DNA from: Chimonanthus salicifolius | Taxonomy: Eukaryota; Streptophyta; Magnoliopsida; Laurales; Calycanthaceae | Assembly (NCBI GenBank): GCA_013350335.1 | Contig: CM023534.1 | Coordinates: 8,027,542 to 8,091,541 of the forward strand | Reading direction: 5' to 3' | Length of the DNA stretch: 64,000 bases | Shown: piece by piece, positions 35,810-47,700 of the stretch | Position numbering within the stretch: the first letter of the stretch is position 1 | How the letters are laid out: the number at the start of each line of letters is the position of its first letter | Made by a program: the position numbers and the translations under genes | Notes under the pieces: generated by a model | Databases searched by the model: none | Told to the model about the DNA's origin: nothing | Seen by the model: the letters and a program-made list of their open reading frames with translations, nothing else

Positions 35810-35979
35810 CACTTTTGACCTTTATGGGGGATAATTTACTTGGGTCTATGTTTTAATGTTGGATTCATAGGGTATAAATTTTTTGCTATTTTGAGGCCTA
35901 TATCTCTTACGCCTTATCTTTGTTTTCTTACATTTATATCTTTATTTTTATTAATGAAATTTTCACTGTTAAAAAAAAA
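35810..35979 (+). mobile_element. LINE, strongly 5'-truncated 3' tail
   Basis: GGATTCATAGGGTATAAATT ... TTGAGGCCTATATCTCTTAC ... TTTTATTAATGAAATTTTCA plus poly-A closely follow the 3' end of the LINE at 45707-47137 (GGGTTCATTGGATATCGGAT, TGTGGCCTATATCTCTTAGG, TTTTTTAATGAATTTATTTA). Only about 170 bp remain. The left edge is approximate. Confidence 0.7.
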
Positions 35980-36627
35980 ATATATACTTTTTATTAAGAT
36001 AGTGCATCCATTATTAAATTGTAATTTAAGGTTGGGATACAAGAATCCAAACTAAACATCTTCATGTACACAGAAGTCTTAATCAGCCTTTGATCGGGAG
36101 AGGACTATGGGATGACTATAGCACAGTTTCAATTTTGGAAAAATAAAAAATTGTGGTTGAGTTTTATAAAATTATTCGAGTCAATTAGATTTTGATTTTT
36201 AAATTACAATTAGAGCGGGAGGTCTTGAGTTCAATTCTCACTTCTTCAGAAGATCACTTCCCATAATATGTTATATGATTTATTTGAATATAGAAGTTTT
36301 CACATGCACTAAAAATTAGTCAGGTGCTCTGATAAACGGCCTTAATTTCTTTTCTTAGATACTTTAAATTTTGTTAAAAGGTACAAAACAAAATGCAAAT
36401 TTAGATCTAAAATTTTAATCAAAATTGAAATTTGTATATAAACTTTTAAGATGTTTATTTATAACTTTGGCCTTATATGTATTCATTTAAAATATAACAT
36501 CATAAAGCATATCTGAGACATGACACAAACATATATTATTATTGTTATTGTCTATCATTAAAATTTTATTGTTAAACATATTTCATTGGTATTTATATAA
36601 AATAAATCTTATAATTTTAAAAAAAAA
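35980..36627. other. Intergenic DNA with a SINE-like fragment
   Basis: A SINE-like head lies at about 36205-36345, with GTCTTGAGTTCAATTCTCAC as B-box candidate and CATGCACTAAAAATTAGTCA in the body. The rest is AT-rich. Confidence 0.45.
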
Positions 36628-36635
36628 ATCCAAAG

Positions 36636-36770
36636 CAGGGATTTAAAATTCGATATCGGCCGATATCTCATTATCAGCTAATATTTTTCTCTCTTATTTT
36701 TTCCTTTTTCTAAAAAAAATGTATGAATATTGGCCGATACAATATGTATCGACCGATATCTCGATCCCTA
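36636..36770. mobile_element. hAT-like MITE of the ATCGGCCGAT family, short copy
   Basis: The left end CAGGGATTTAAAATTCGATA is answered by the right end CGATATCTCGATCCCTA. The flanks ATCCAAAG (36628-36635) and ATCCAAAA (36771-36778) form an 8-bp duplication with one mismatch. At 135 bp it is a shorter relative of the element at 19829, sharing CAGGG ends and ATCGGCCGAT words next to them. Confidence 0.7.
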
Positions 36771-36778
36771 ATCCAAAA

Positions 36779-38030
36779 CATATTATTTTCATATATGAAT
36801 CAAAATAAAAACAGTTGAAAATACATGGACTTTTCAGCTTTGACAAAGAGACCTGTTAAGGGGGGCAATTGTGTCACTTGAAAGATCTCTACCAAATGTT
36901 CATAATCAAACTTGGTGACATAGAACAAGCAATCAAACTTCTAGAAATTGACTTTATCGTTAGAAACATTAAGAGAGCAAGAAAAGCATGCAAAAGATGA
37001 CAAATCCACCCTGCGCAGTCTTACATCGAAATAATATAATATAACCCAGTTGCTTAATCCCTCATTAAGAACCTTCTAATGGATTTTTAACAACTCTTGA
37101 CCTAATTTCTTTTATCAAAACATTATTTTATTGAATTACATTTAGATAATTTCTCCAAGGATTTAGATTATGACATTGGAGATATGGACTCATAAGAGGT
37201 TGAGAAAATTATTGTTTCTTATTTTTAGCCTTTTAAAGTGGAATGATAAATTCATAATTATATTACAAAGTTATTGAAAAATGTTTAAAAAAAAAATTGA
37301 CTTTAAAAAATACATTAGCGCTTTTGTGATTATCAAGTGGTTTTTTTTATTATTTTAAGATATAATTAGAGACTAGCATAACTCATTAAATCGAACGACT
37401 CACACCCGCTGGCATAACTCCGTTATCTCGAACAACTGACACCCGCAGGCAGTAATCTCTCTCTCTCTCTCTCATTATGTGCCGTTGGATGAAGAATTCA
37501 ACGAGGCCATGAACCACGCTAGCGTGTGTCTCTCTCACTCTCGTTATGCCGTTTGATGAAAATTCAACGAGGCCATGAACCACGCTATTGTGACTCATAT
37601 GAGTCACAACTCACACGTAGTCAGAAATTCTTTTTAGTTATTTGACAAATGGCAATAGATGGGTCTAAATAGGTTCTAATAATAAAATTACTACTTCTAG
37701 ATATATCAAAATACAAAAATTAAATCTATTAAATGTTTTCACAAGGAATGGAACTCCGAGTTGATGATCGGTTTTATATGCAATTAGGTCATTTATGATT
37801 TTGTAATCTATTGAGACTTTTTTTAATCACAGAAATCTGCCGGCCCCATTTTATAGTGACCGTTGTGAGAACTCCAGATCCATGACACCACCCACAACAC
37901 CATAGATCGAGCAAGACACAACCACTCGAACATATAAAACACTAAGTTAATTTCTGCCAAAAACCGAAATGTGGGCCAAACTTTATTGGGCCTTGACAGG
38001 TCAATGTCAAAATATCAGACTTTTCAGTAT
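36779..38030. other. Intergenic DNA with a small tandem duplication
   Basis: At about 37430-37600 a roughly 66-bp unit containing CAACGAGGCCATGAACCACG occurs twice, with a CT microsatellite at about 37457-37472. No gene is seen. Confidence 0.6.
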
Positions 38031-38039
38031 ATTTGGAAA

Positions 38040-39080
38040 GGGTGCCCATATAGACACCGCAGAATCCTGTCACTAGACACCGATTTTTAGATTTTAAGTG
38101 AAAATTACCATGCTGCCATTCCGCGCAGAATCGATCGATCGATTGTGCAGTGCACCTTTCGCATCGATCGATCGATTACACGAGCGGAAGAAAACAATCG
38201 CAAAAATGTGAAATTGATTCGGTCGATTTTAAAGTTGTTTTTTAACTACTGTATATTTTCAAAATTTCTCAAATTGAATATCCAGACTAATTATGATAAC
38301 CTGATAAAAATACTCTAAGACTTCAGGTCTTTTGACACTCCCAAATGTTTAAAACAAAGTGTTTTACAAATAAAGGTATCTCTAGGGTGTGCCGAAAACA
38401 CATTTAGGAGTGTCAAAAGACCTTGAAGTCTTAAAATATTTTTATCAGGTTATCGTAATTAGTCCGGATATTCAATTTGAGAAATTTTAAAAATACACAG
38501 TGCTTAAAAAATAACGTTAAAGTTTTATCTTTCCTTTAAAACGTTAACATTATTTTTTAAGCACTATGTATTTTCAAAATTTCTCAAATTAAATATCCGG
38601 ACTAATTACGATAACCTGATAAAAATACTTTAAGACTTTAAGGTCTTTTGACACTCCTAAATGTGTTTTCGGCACACCCTAAGGATACCCTTATTTGTAA
38701 AACACTCTCTTTTAAACATTTGGGAGTGTCAAAAGACCTTAAAGTCTTAAAGTATTTTTATCAAGTTATCGTAATTAGTCCGGATATTCAATTTGAGAAA
38801 TTTTGAAAATATATAGTGCTTATAAAATAACTTTAAAATTTTAATTTTTTATTTATTTAATTACTGTATGAATCGATCGATTGATAGCATCGATCGACAG
38901 AATCAATTTCACATTTTTGTGATCGTTTTCATTCGCTCGTGTAATCGATCGATCAATGCGAAAAGTGCACTGCACAATCGATCGATCAATTCTGCGCGGA
39001 AGGACAGTATGGTAATTTCCACTTAAAATCTAAAAATCGGTGTCTGGTGACAGGATTCTTCGGTGTCTATATCGGCACCC
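38040..39080. mobile_element. Fold-back Mutator-like MITE with perfect 9-bp target duplication
   Basis: The 1,041-bp element begins GGGTGCCCATATAGACACCG and ends with the matching inverted sequence CGGTGTCTATATCGGCACCC. ATTTGGAAA flanks it exactly on both sides (38031-38039 and 39081-39089). A 9-bp duplication and long inverted ends starting with G fit Mutator-like elements. The outer arms (about 200 bp each) carry ATCGATCGATCGATT and CAGTGCAC words. Inside, a unit of about 95 bp (TTTCTCAAATTGAATATCC ... CTTTTGACACTCC) is present four times in alternating orientation near 38258, 38400, 38570 and 38719, so each half is itself a palindrome. No coding capacity; it should be non-autonomous. Confidence 0.85.
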
Positions 39081-39089
39081 ATTTGGAAA

Positions 39090-41780
39090 TACTATAATCT
39101 AGGCTGGACTAAAATTTTAGCCGAAATGGACCCGAAATTTTGGAATTCGGGCTGAATTCTATTTTTTCAAAAACTCAAAAACGGGTCGAAGATGGCCCAA
39201 AATGGATGATTTTTTTTTTTACTCATTAAAGCCCAAAATACTCGATTTCGCCGTTATTTTGTACTTGGTTTAGTCTGACTTTTTCATTTGGCACAATTGC
39301 TCTTATCTTAATCTGACAGCTAATACACCCCTTCATTGCTGCGATAAGGTGCTTAAGATTGTGTGACGGTAGAAATCTCATTAAATTATGGTAATTGCAG
39401 ATCCTCACATGATTGTGGGCTTGTGGCTAGTCAACAATATTGTCACAAATCTCGTTCTCAGAATATTAACTGCAATTGTTAATAGCTAGATATTTTCAAA
39501 TTCTCGAATTTTTATCAAGAATTTAATGAAAAAATCTCACGGAAAATATATTATTTAAAAAATAATAAAAATAAATAATGTGGCCGAAGTTTGAAAACAT
39601 AGATGATATTTCAGAAATAAAAAATATGTATTCGGCCCAAGCATTTTTAACAGGAATTTAATAGTAAAATCTCGTGATCTTAACGGAAACTTATCATTTC
39701 TCGTGATAAAAATGTATTTTTAACGGAAATTTACCGTCAAAAATGGCAGACGTGATAAACTCGGGTTTTTAAAGTCCAAAAGTTATTTTATCGATATTTT
39801 CATGATAAAAATAAAAATATCGGAGATATTTGTTACATTGGTCAACACTAGATATGAAAGAAATAAGAGTGATCTCCTTTCTCTTGCAGGCAGAGGGTTG
39901 AGACTGCTTTTGTAAGGGAAAGGAAATTGTTCTTAAGGTAGGCGTACATACAGAGTAAAAAAAAATTAGAGAAAAATCAATTGAAGGGATTTTGCAACCT
40001 ACACTTTTTTTTAAGCAAGATTAGAAGTAGAAGAAACAATTTAGTTTAGATTTAACTGAGTATTCTGAATTATGCACCTAAGAAAACAACTCAAGTTTTG
40101 TTTCTTATCTCTTTTGATCTAAAACAGTTCAAAAGGAGTCATCTAAAATAAACTAAAGATGGTGCTAAAAGTGTTTTGGATTAATTGACAACTAAAATTC
40201 GATGGCTAAATACATTCTACCATGGCTTCGAGAGGACGATAAACGTTACCAACATGTAGAGAGAATTCATTAGTTCAAAGCGAAAGCAAATTTAGAGTCA
40301 AAGTGAAAAGAATGAGAGAGAGCACTAATGTCTACTGTCAACTCAATGATGTATTTATGTCATTTGCTTATGTGAAACATGTTTTGGAAACGTTATTTCA
40401 CCCTCTTAACAAGTGAACTCATATCTTGATTGGTCCGTTCACTGACTAAATAAATAGTTTCAATCTCCATTATAATGGATTAGACTCAAAGAAATCTGGT
40501 TCAGACTCAACCGAAAAACTAGACTCAGTCCAAGTCTTAGTCTAATCTAAATTTAAAGTTTCTTTTTTTTTTAAAATAATGTTAGCTATGGTTAGAATTG
40601 GATGTTGAAGAATACGATGGTCAGCAGTCTACAATCATTAGGACCACAATTTTAAAGTTTTGAAATGTATTGCGTGTGTACCAAAGGTGTGAATGACCGT
40701 TAAATGAAGACTTTTTCTATTTAATTTTCTTCTTCTTGTTCATTAAGATAGACCCTTCCATTTGCTATTTCATTCGTTGACCCGCCCACAATCTGCAGCT
40801 CTTCTACTCAAATTATTCCAGTTGGATAATTTTAATTGTTGACTCTTACTTGGGGCTACTTCTTAGTATTCAGGTTTTTATTTTTTTTACTTTAAGGCGC
40901 TTTATGACCCACATTTAATTTCTTTTTTGGCATTTAGGTTTTCTTTCTTTTTCTTTTTTCTTTTTTTAAAAAAAAAGTACGGTTGGTACACCACACTATG
41001 TATTGCACAAGGTATTGGGCTCTTGAAGACTTTTAAATTTTTCAACATCGTGCGAATTCTGGTATACATCCACTGCTCACAAAATGGGATAGTGATCAAT
41101 GTATTATAAAAGTCTTTGAATAGAAAGCTAACTAAAAAACACCTTAATTAAATTAATCAAATCATAATTTTAAAGTTTTAAAATTTAAATTGATCAAATT
41201 TTAAATAATTCAAAAAATACATATTAATTAAGATAATTTTTAGACACCTACAAATTCAAGACCCCTTTACCAAACCCAAAGGGGTTAGTATGATCAATTC
41301 ACATTCCACCACAAAGGGCTACTCCGTATAGAATTACTGAGTCCTCTAATAGACCTGCACACCTTGGTAGTGTGAATATGTAGAGGTGATTATCCTTTTT
41401 CAAACATCTTCCTTTCTATTGGATATAGAGTTCTTTCAATGCTTCCGCGTATGCTCCTGTGATATTTTAGCTTCTAGTTGAAAATGACGCCTCAAGGGTA
41501 TGAAATTCAAACTAGAAATTGGGCATTAAATACACTTAAACCCCCTTCGAAACCATGACTTGAAATCCTATCCATCTATGAGTTTCTCGCTTTCTTTTTC
41601 TTCTTCTTCTTTGAATACGAGTTAAATACTAAGCTGAATCCATACTTTCTACGTGGGAAATTACCAAACATTATCCTATAGTTCAAAAGTTTGAAAAATC
41701 TGCATCACAATTGACGCATGTGGCTGTTGTAAGTCAGTATTTGGCGATGTAGAAAGGAGAGAAGGATCATCTTTATAGAT
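39090..41780. other. Intergenic DNA with degenerate repeats
   Basis: At about 39430-39845 lies a diverged relative of the repeat at 34693-35072, with TATCGATATTTTCATGATAA and AAATATCGGAGATATTTG at its right end. The rest, to 41780, contains no gene I can support. Confidence 0.5.
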
Positions 41781-41784
41781 TTTG

Positions 41785-43020
41785 GAAAATCGAACGATAT
41801 CGGCCGATACAATATGTATCGGCCGTAGAAAAAAATTATCGGCCGATATGAGCAATAAACGGTTGAAAATATCGGTCATCATATCGGCCGATATGTATAA
41901 AATTCGGTTTTTAAAATTTATTTTCTTTTTTTAAAAAAAAAAACAAAAACCAATATCACCCAATAGGGCCGATATATCAGACCGTTTATCGGTTCACATA
42001 TCGGCCGATATTGTATTTATCGGTCTTTTTTTAAAAAAAAAACCAATATCGATTGTAAGCCTCACACGATATCAGCGATTTTATGTCCGAATAACGGCCG
42101 ATATATTTACCATTTATCAATAAACAATATCGGCCAATATGTCTATATTATCAATTTTTAAGAGGTTTTTTAGCGATTTTAAGTGGCTTTTAGAGGTTTT
42201 TCACGATTTTTAGAGGTTTTTAACGATTTTCACAGTTTTAATGATTTTGCACGGTTTTTATGCATTTGGTGAAACTCAAGTGCTTTTAAGTTTTTAACTT
42301 TGAAGTATTGACACCAACCACTAATATTAAATTTAATATATTATCTTTAAATCTATTAAAATTTTTGCCTCTAAGATTAAGAATTTAAAAAATTAGATAG
42401 ATTAAAATACAACAAACATTTTAAAAAATCATAGAATTTTGTATTTTGATTTGGATTTTGTACTTTTATTTCTTAAGAGACTTATGTTATTGATGGTAAA
42501 ATATTTCTTTAATTAGATGTCGATCATGAATGCGAGGGTCAAATTAAATTTAAGAAGTACAATTTAAGATGAATTTGTCAATGACATTTACAATTGGAAT
42601 TTGAGATGGATGTATCAGGTTAATTGATAGAAAATATAATAATAAGCATATAAATTTAATTTTGATGATGTTAGCTTTTAAAGATCTTAAATATTTATTA
42701 TTAATTGTTTTATCTTAAATTAGTATAAAAGTATGTAAAATGCTTAATCACTACATTTATCAAAAATTTCTTACATACTTTTTCATAATTTTAATTTTTT
42801 TTTTTATCATTTCTCTTCATTTTATTGTTAATTTTGATATTAATTGTATCTGAAACTTAAATAAATAATTTGAATATTTATATGACCGATATTTAATGAA
42901 AAAATTACATTTTCAAGAAGCCGCAATTTTTATAAAATTACCATAAAATTTTCAGACCAAAATGCAAAAAAATGAAAATATCGGAGGAAGAGAAACTTAT
43001 CGGCCGATATGTATAACCAT
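41785..43020. repeat. Large ATCGGCCGAT-type element, 1.2 kb
   Basis: ATCGGCCGAT words crowd 41797-42140 and recur at the far right (CTTATCGGCCGATATGTATA near 43000), with AT-rich DNA between. Four exact copies on the left and one on the right were counted. The right end resembles sequence at 33060-33140 in carrying an ACCATG word. Terminal repeats and target duplication were not found, so limits are approximate. It may be a longer member of the family at 19829 and 36636. Confidence 0.5.
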
Positions 43021-44776
43021 GTTCTACATCAACATGGAGTATAAAAAATTAGAAGATGTGAAAGCTCAGGACATAGACAGAGAATCATAGAATCAAATAT
43101 GATTGCACAAGTGCCCTAAATCAAAACCATACCACAGTAGTGCTCATCCTATCAAGTCTTGCCTCTCTTTCTATTTGTATCATGCAAAATGTATTTTGAC
43201 ATGACAGTGACGTCTAAAGAAGAAGAAAATATCAACCTAGAATGGTAAATATTATTTAGAAAGTAAAACAAATGAAATAGTTCTATAGACAAAAAAAATC
43301 TATGACACGTATTATTCGCAACTTGAATTTACACTTACTGAGCACCCTCAAACAGAAGATACCCCCATTTTGGGTAAAATCAAAAGTAACCGTTGCCGGA
43401 AATTTACACCTGCAGCAGACAGAATACAAAGAACTTATCAACGAGCACTTAATGGACTTGACTACCATATGACCCGAAATTCTTTTACACTACAAGGCAC
43501 TATGTGATGCTCAATTGAAATAAAGGCAATCTCTTGTTCGATAAAGCGCAGTACAGGCCAGTTCACAGTTTGCATCAATAGAGACTAAACTAGACAGGAA
43601 CATGAATGATCTAACAACCATAATTGAGAACACCAAGGACCAATCAAGGTTACCAACAAATGGTAAACACATACAGTTCATTGGGCTGAGAAAATGGACA
43701 AATAAACATTGTATATCTCCTTTTTCTTATTAATGATTTTGTACCAATCAAATTTTTAAAGTCTAAAACAATATTAGCTAATATGATCAAATGAGGTTCA
43801 AATTTTAAATGGTCAATATCCTTGTCATTCTTTACGCATTCCATTAGATAATATATAGCCCACCTCAAGATTTAAAGAGCAACCTCCCTAAACGGGAGAC
43901 TTCTTAAGTCTCCCTGGAGTTTTCGTTTCCAAACATCTGCCCCTTCTCCCTGAACAGGTTCCTACCTTTCCAGTGGATAAATCACAAAAAAAAAAAAAAA
44001 GGATTTACAGTCAATGGTTCATAATCACGAAGTTTCTGATGATAGGATTGGAGGATAAATCAAGAACACACACTGGTGGGATTCCTGCCCAAGGTCAAGG
44101 CCTTTAGGTGGGACCAATTTGTTTGTCAATCCAAACTATTCTAAATGCTATTTATAGTCCTTGTACTCAAATCCAGCCCATACCAACGCCCATCTGATTC
44201 ATCTTCATCATTTTATTAAGTATTGACAAGTTGAATATTTATCCAACATCATTATAAAAAAGAAGTGAAGATGATCTGAAGGGATTCATTTTGGGCAATC
44301 TTATAGTCCACATAATTTCATTTTAGTCAACAATTTGACCTCGTCAGAGTAGGGCCCACCCTGCCATATAGCCTGTATAGAGCTGAAGCCTCAACCCTCA
44401 AGTGCCTCTTAGAATCCCTTTGGTTTTGCAGCATTAAAAGTGAGCAATACATGTACAGATTAACATGCCCCAAAAATGGTTGGATCCAAACAATTTATCT
44501 TCCCTATTCATACATGAGATTGAAATTGCAAAGCTAAAGCATATACCTCACAAGATCTTGAAGCGCAGCACAGACGTTATATACAAGAAAAGGGCACACT
44601 GCAATAATCATTAACATGAGCAATAAGAAAGCTGATGAACTGGAAAACAAACAGAAGCCAAGACAAGGTTGTGTCATGTATGCATTACCTAACTGTATCA
44701 AAAGTGAGTGCCGGTACAAAAGTCACAAAAAAAGTCTCTCCAACAATGGTACAAGTTGCACATTAATGACATGATG
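43021..44776. other. 3' flank of exportin-T and intergenic DNA
   Basis: The exportin-T 3' UTR should run leftward from 44776. No second gene could be supported; the open frames here have no recognised similarity. Confidence 0.5.
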
Positions 44777-47700
44777 TTATCTGAAAACAAGGCTTCCATT
44801 CTGTTGGTGCTTCAAATTTTCAATAAGAGATTGGTAGAACAATTTCAGACCTGGAATATCCCTACCCTGCAGACAGACGAGATTTAGTGGTTAGAATCCT
44901 ACATGAGATGAAAACTTAAGTTTCCAAATCATCAAAACCTTTTTAGTTGGATCAGTTGCTGGTTAGATGGTGCCACCAAAACCTGAACTGCAAGATCTTA
45001 GCTCCTAAACCATTTCACCTTATACCATGCATGTACTAGTGAAATAACATAATAAGAATAATTAGGATTGACCAGTCTCTCCACAAGGGGAAAGTTTCCC
45101 ACTGCCACATTAAGGTGTGGAATGAATTCATTCTTGTAGTAAAGTTAGGAAATAAAAAAAAAGCGAATCACAAAAACAATAATTCCCCTTACATTTCATT
45201 GTCCACACAAAAACATAACAGGCCGATGGACAGGCACTCTAGATTTCATCCATCAGGAAGGATCACAGGTCTTGCCCATGGTTAACTGGGAAAGACCTTA
45301 CAAATTCATTTTAGATTCCTACTCAAGTAATCTCCATTCCATTTCTTGCATCAGTTATTTCTCTTTGATGATGGAGATTTTATTAAAGAAAGCAAAGTTA
45401 TACACGAGGGGGGTATTCTTATGAGATGCATTGTTGTTAAAATCGCATGACTCACGGTTCAAATCGCAATGGAGATCGGAAGAGGAAGAAAATCGTGCGA
45501 TTCTGGGGTGACTAGCAAATGTACGAGTCACCCCCATGAATCAGGAACTCGTGTGATTCGAAGAGAGAGAGAGATGAAAGAAGAGGAAAAAATGTATTAG
45601 AAAAAAAAAAGGCGAGAAAGAGAAGAAAGAAGGGAGAAAATATACCTTCTTCGTCGCCGCAACCCCTTTTCTTGAGATTTCTCCATTTAGGTGCCGCCAC
45701 AACTCTGGTATACTGAAGGGTTTTCGTCACTTCCTCTTTTCTTCGTATTTCAGTGGTAACAATAATGCAGTGTCATGGCATCTTGTCTTTAGAAGAGAAC
45801 TTAAAGCCTTTGAGGTGGACAACTTGAATGATCTTAAAGTGCAATTGGGGGTTTTTCCGATGGACTTAGACGTTGACGACGAGGTAGTTTGGACGGGAGA
45901 CTCTTATGGTATTTTTTCTATCAAATCTTTGATCGAGTTAGCCTCCCAGAATTTGTCTAGTTCTGTGGTTCCTAAAGCCCTAATTTGGAAATCTTTGGCT
46001 CCCCTAGAGTCCAAATGTTTGCGTGGTGTTGTGCGAAGAAGAAGATTTTGACAAGATTAGAGCTGAGGAGGAAGGGTCTCTTAAACCCCCGAGGGTGATG
46101 CTAAATGCTCCCTTTGTGAGGAAGAAGACGAATCTATTGATCATCAATTCGTTACCTGCCCAGTGACTTGGAGACTTTGGAGCTGTTTTTTGGACTTAAT
46201 GGGAGTTACATGGGTTTGCCCTAGATCGTGGGAAGGGATAATGGAGTGTTGGCATCTTTCTGGTTTGAGATCTAGGAGAAAACTTGCTTGGAACTCGATT
46301 CCAGTTGTGATCTTATGGTCCATTTGGAAGGAAAGGAATATGAGGGTTTTTGAGGGGTCTGCTACGGATTTTAGCGGGCTTTTTCAAAATGCTAAATGGA
46401 GGCTTTGTTCGTGGTTTTGTGCTAACAAGGAATTCAAAGAATTTAAGACTGGAGACTTGTATCAGTCATAGGAGGGTTGCTTGAAGTCTTACCAGAGAAT
46501 TAGGAAAGTTCAGGCTATGTGGTCCCCTCCGTCTTGTGGGGTCCTTAAATTTAATGTAGACGAAGCTTCTAACGATAAACCGGAGCCAGCTGGGATTGGG
46601 GGCGTGCTTAGGGATCATTTGGGTTCCATAAGTGTTGTGTTTTCAGAATCTACGGGTTCTAAGGAATCTAATGAGGCGCAACTTCTTAGTATTTGGAACC
46701 TTAGAATCTGAGTTAAGGGGGATTAAATTAATTATTGAGAGTGAAATTAATTATTGAGAGTGATTCCTCCAACGCTATTAAATGGGCCAGTGGAGAGAAG
46801 TGTCCTCCTTGGAGGCTTACCACGTTGGTGAGGGAAATTAAGGTGTTGACTATGGTCATGGAGGTGTCATTTCCTCTTGTCAGGCGCTCAGCTAATGAAG
46901 TGGCGGATTTCTTCGCTAAAAATGGTGTTGATGGAGCTATTCAGGGCATTTTTCATTTTTCTGAAGGATATTGTTTGTCAGATTTGTTCTTGTAGTGTTT
47001 ATTTGGGGTTCATTGGATATCGGATTTTTATTGTATTTCATTGTGGCCTATATCTCTTAGGCCATTTTTTTGTCTTTTATTTTACCTTTCTCTTGTATTT
47101 TTTTAATGAATTTATTTATCACCGCTCAAAAAAAAAAGTGCACAACTCTTATTAGGGTTTTTGTGTTTGGCGACAGCTTGACTTAAAGCCACCTGACTTT
47201 CACATGGTTTCATGACCCTTTTTTTTAGTGATGTTCTCCCATCTTTCTTTATTATTTCTCTTTTTAATTAAATATTTTTCTCTTGTTTTACTTTTTTTTT
47301 GCCATCTTTTTTCTATTCTTATTAAAAAAACCTTTTTTTCAAGCTCTTGTATCTATTTTAAAAAAATAAAAATATTATTACATAAAATAATTTCAAAGAA
47401 ACCAAAGAAATTTAGTCTATTTTATTTACATAAATTGAATTGATACAAGTATTTAAATAATTATTTTGTATTAATATATATAGACCTACACTAAAAAAAC
47501 CTTTTGTATTTATTAAAAAAAAATAGCTCTAATTTTTTTATATATTATGAGGAATTGAAAAATTATCTTATTATTTTATGTCATGTTATATGTAATTATA
47601 GTATAAATAATAATTTTAGAAAAAATTCAAAAACATTATGAATCTTATGATTCTACGATTTTCGATTCACACCTCTAGACCGATTCACGATACGATTCGA

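Noticed and set aside
45770..46995. Plus-strand RNase H-like frames as a host gene
   Set aside because: Frameshifts, stops, a LINE-type 3' UTR with poly-A and a target duplication show it is a dead LINE in an intron.
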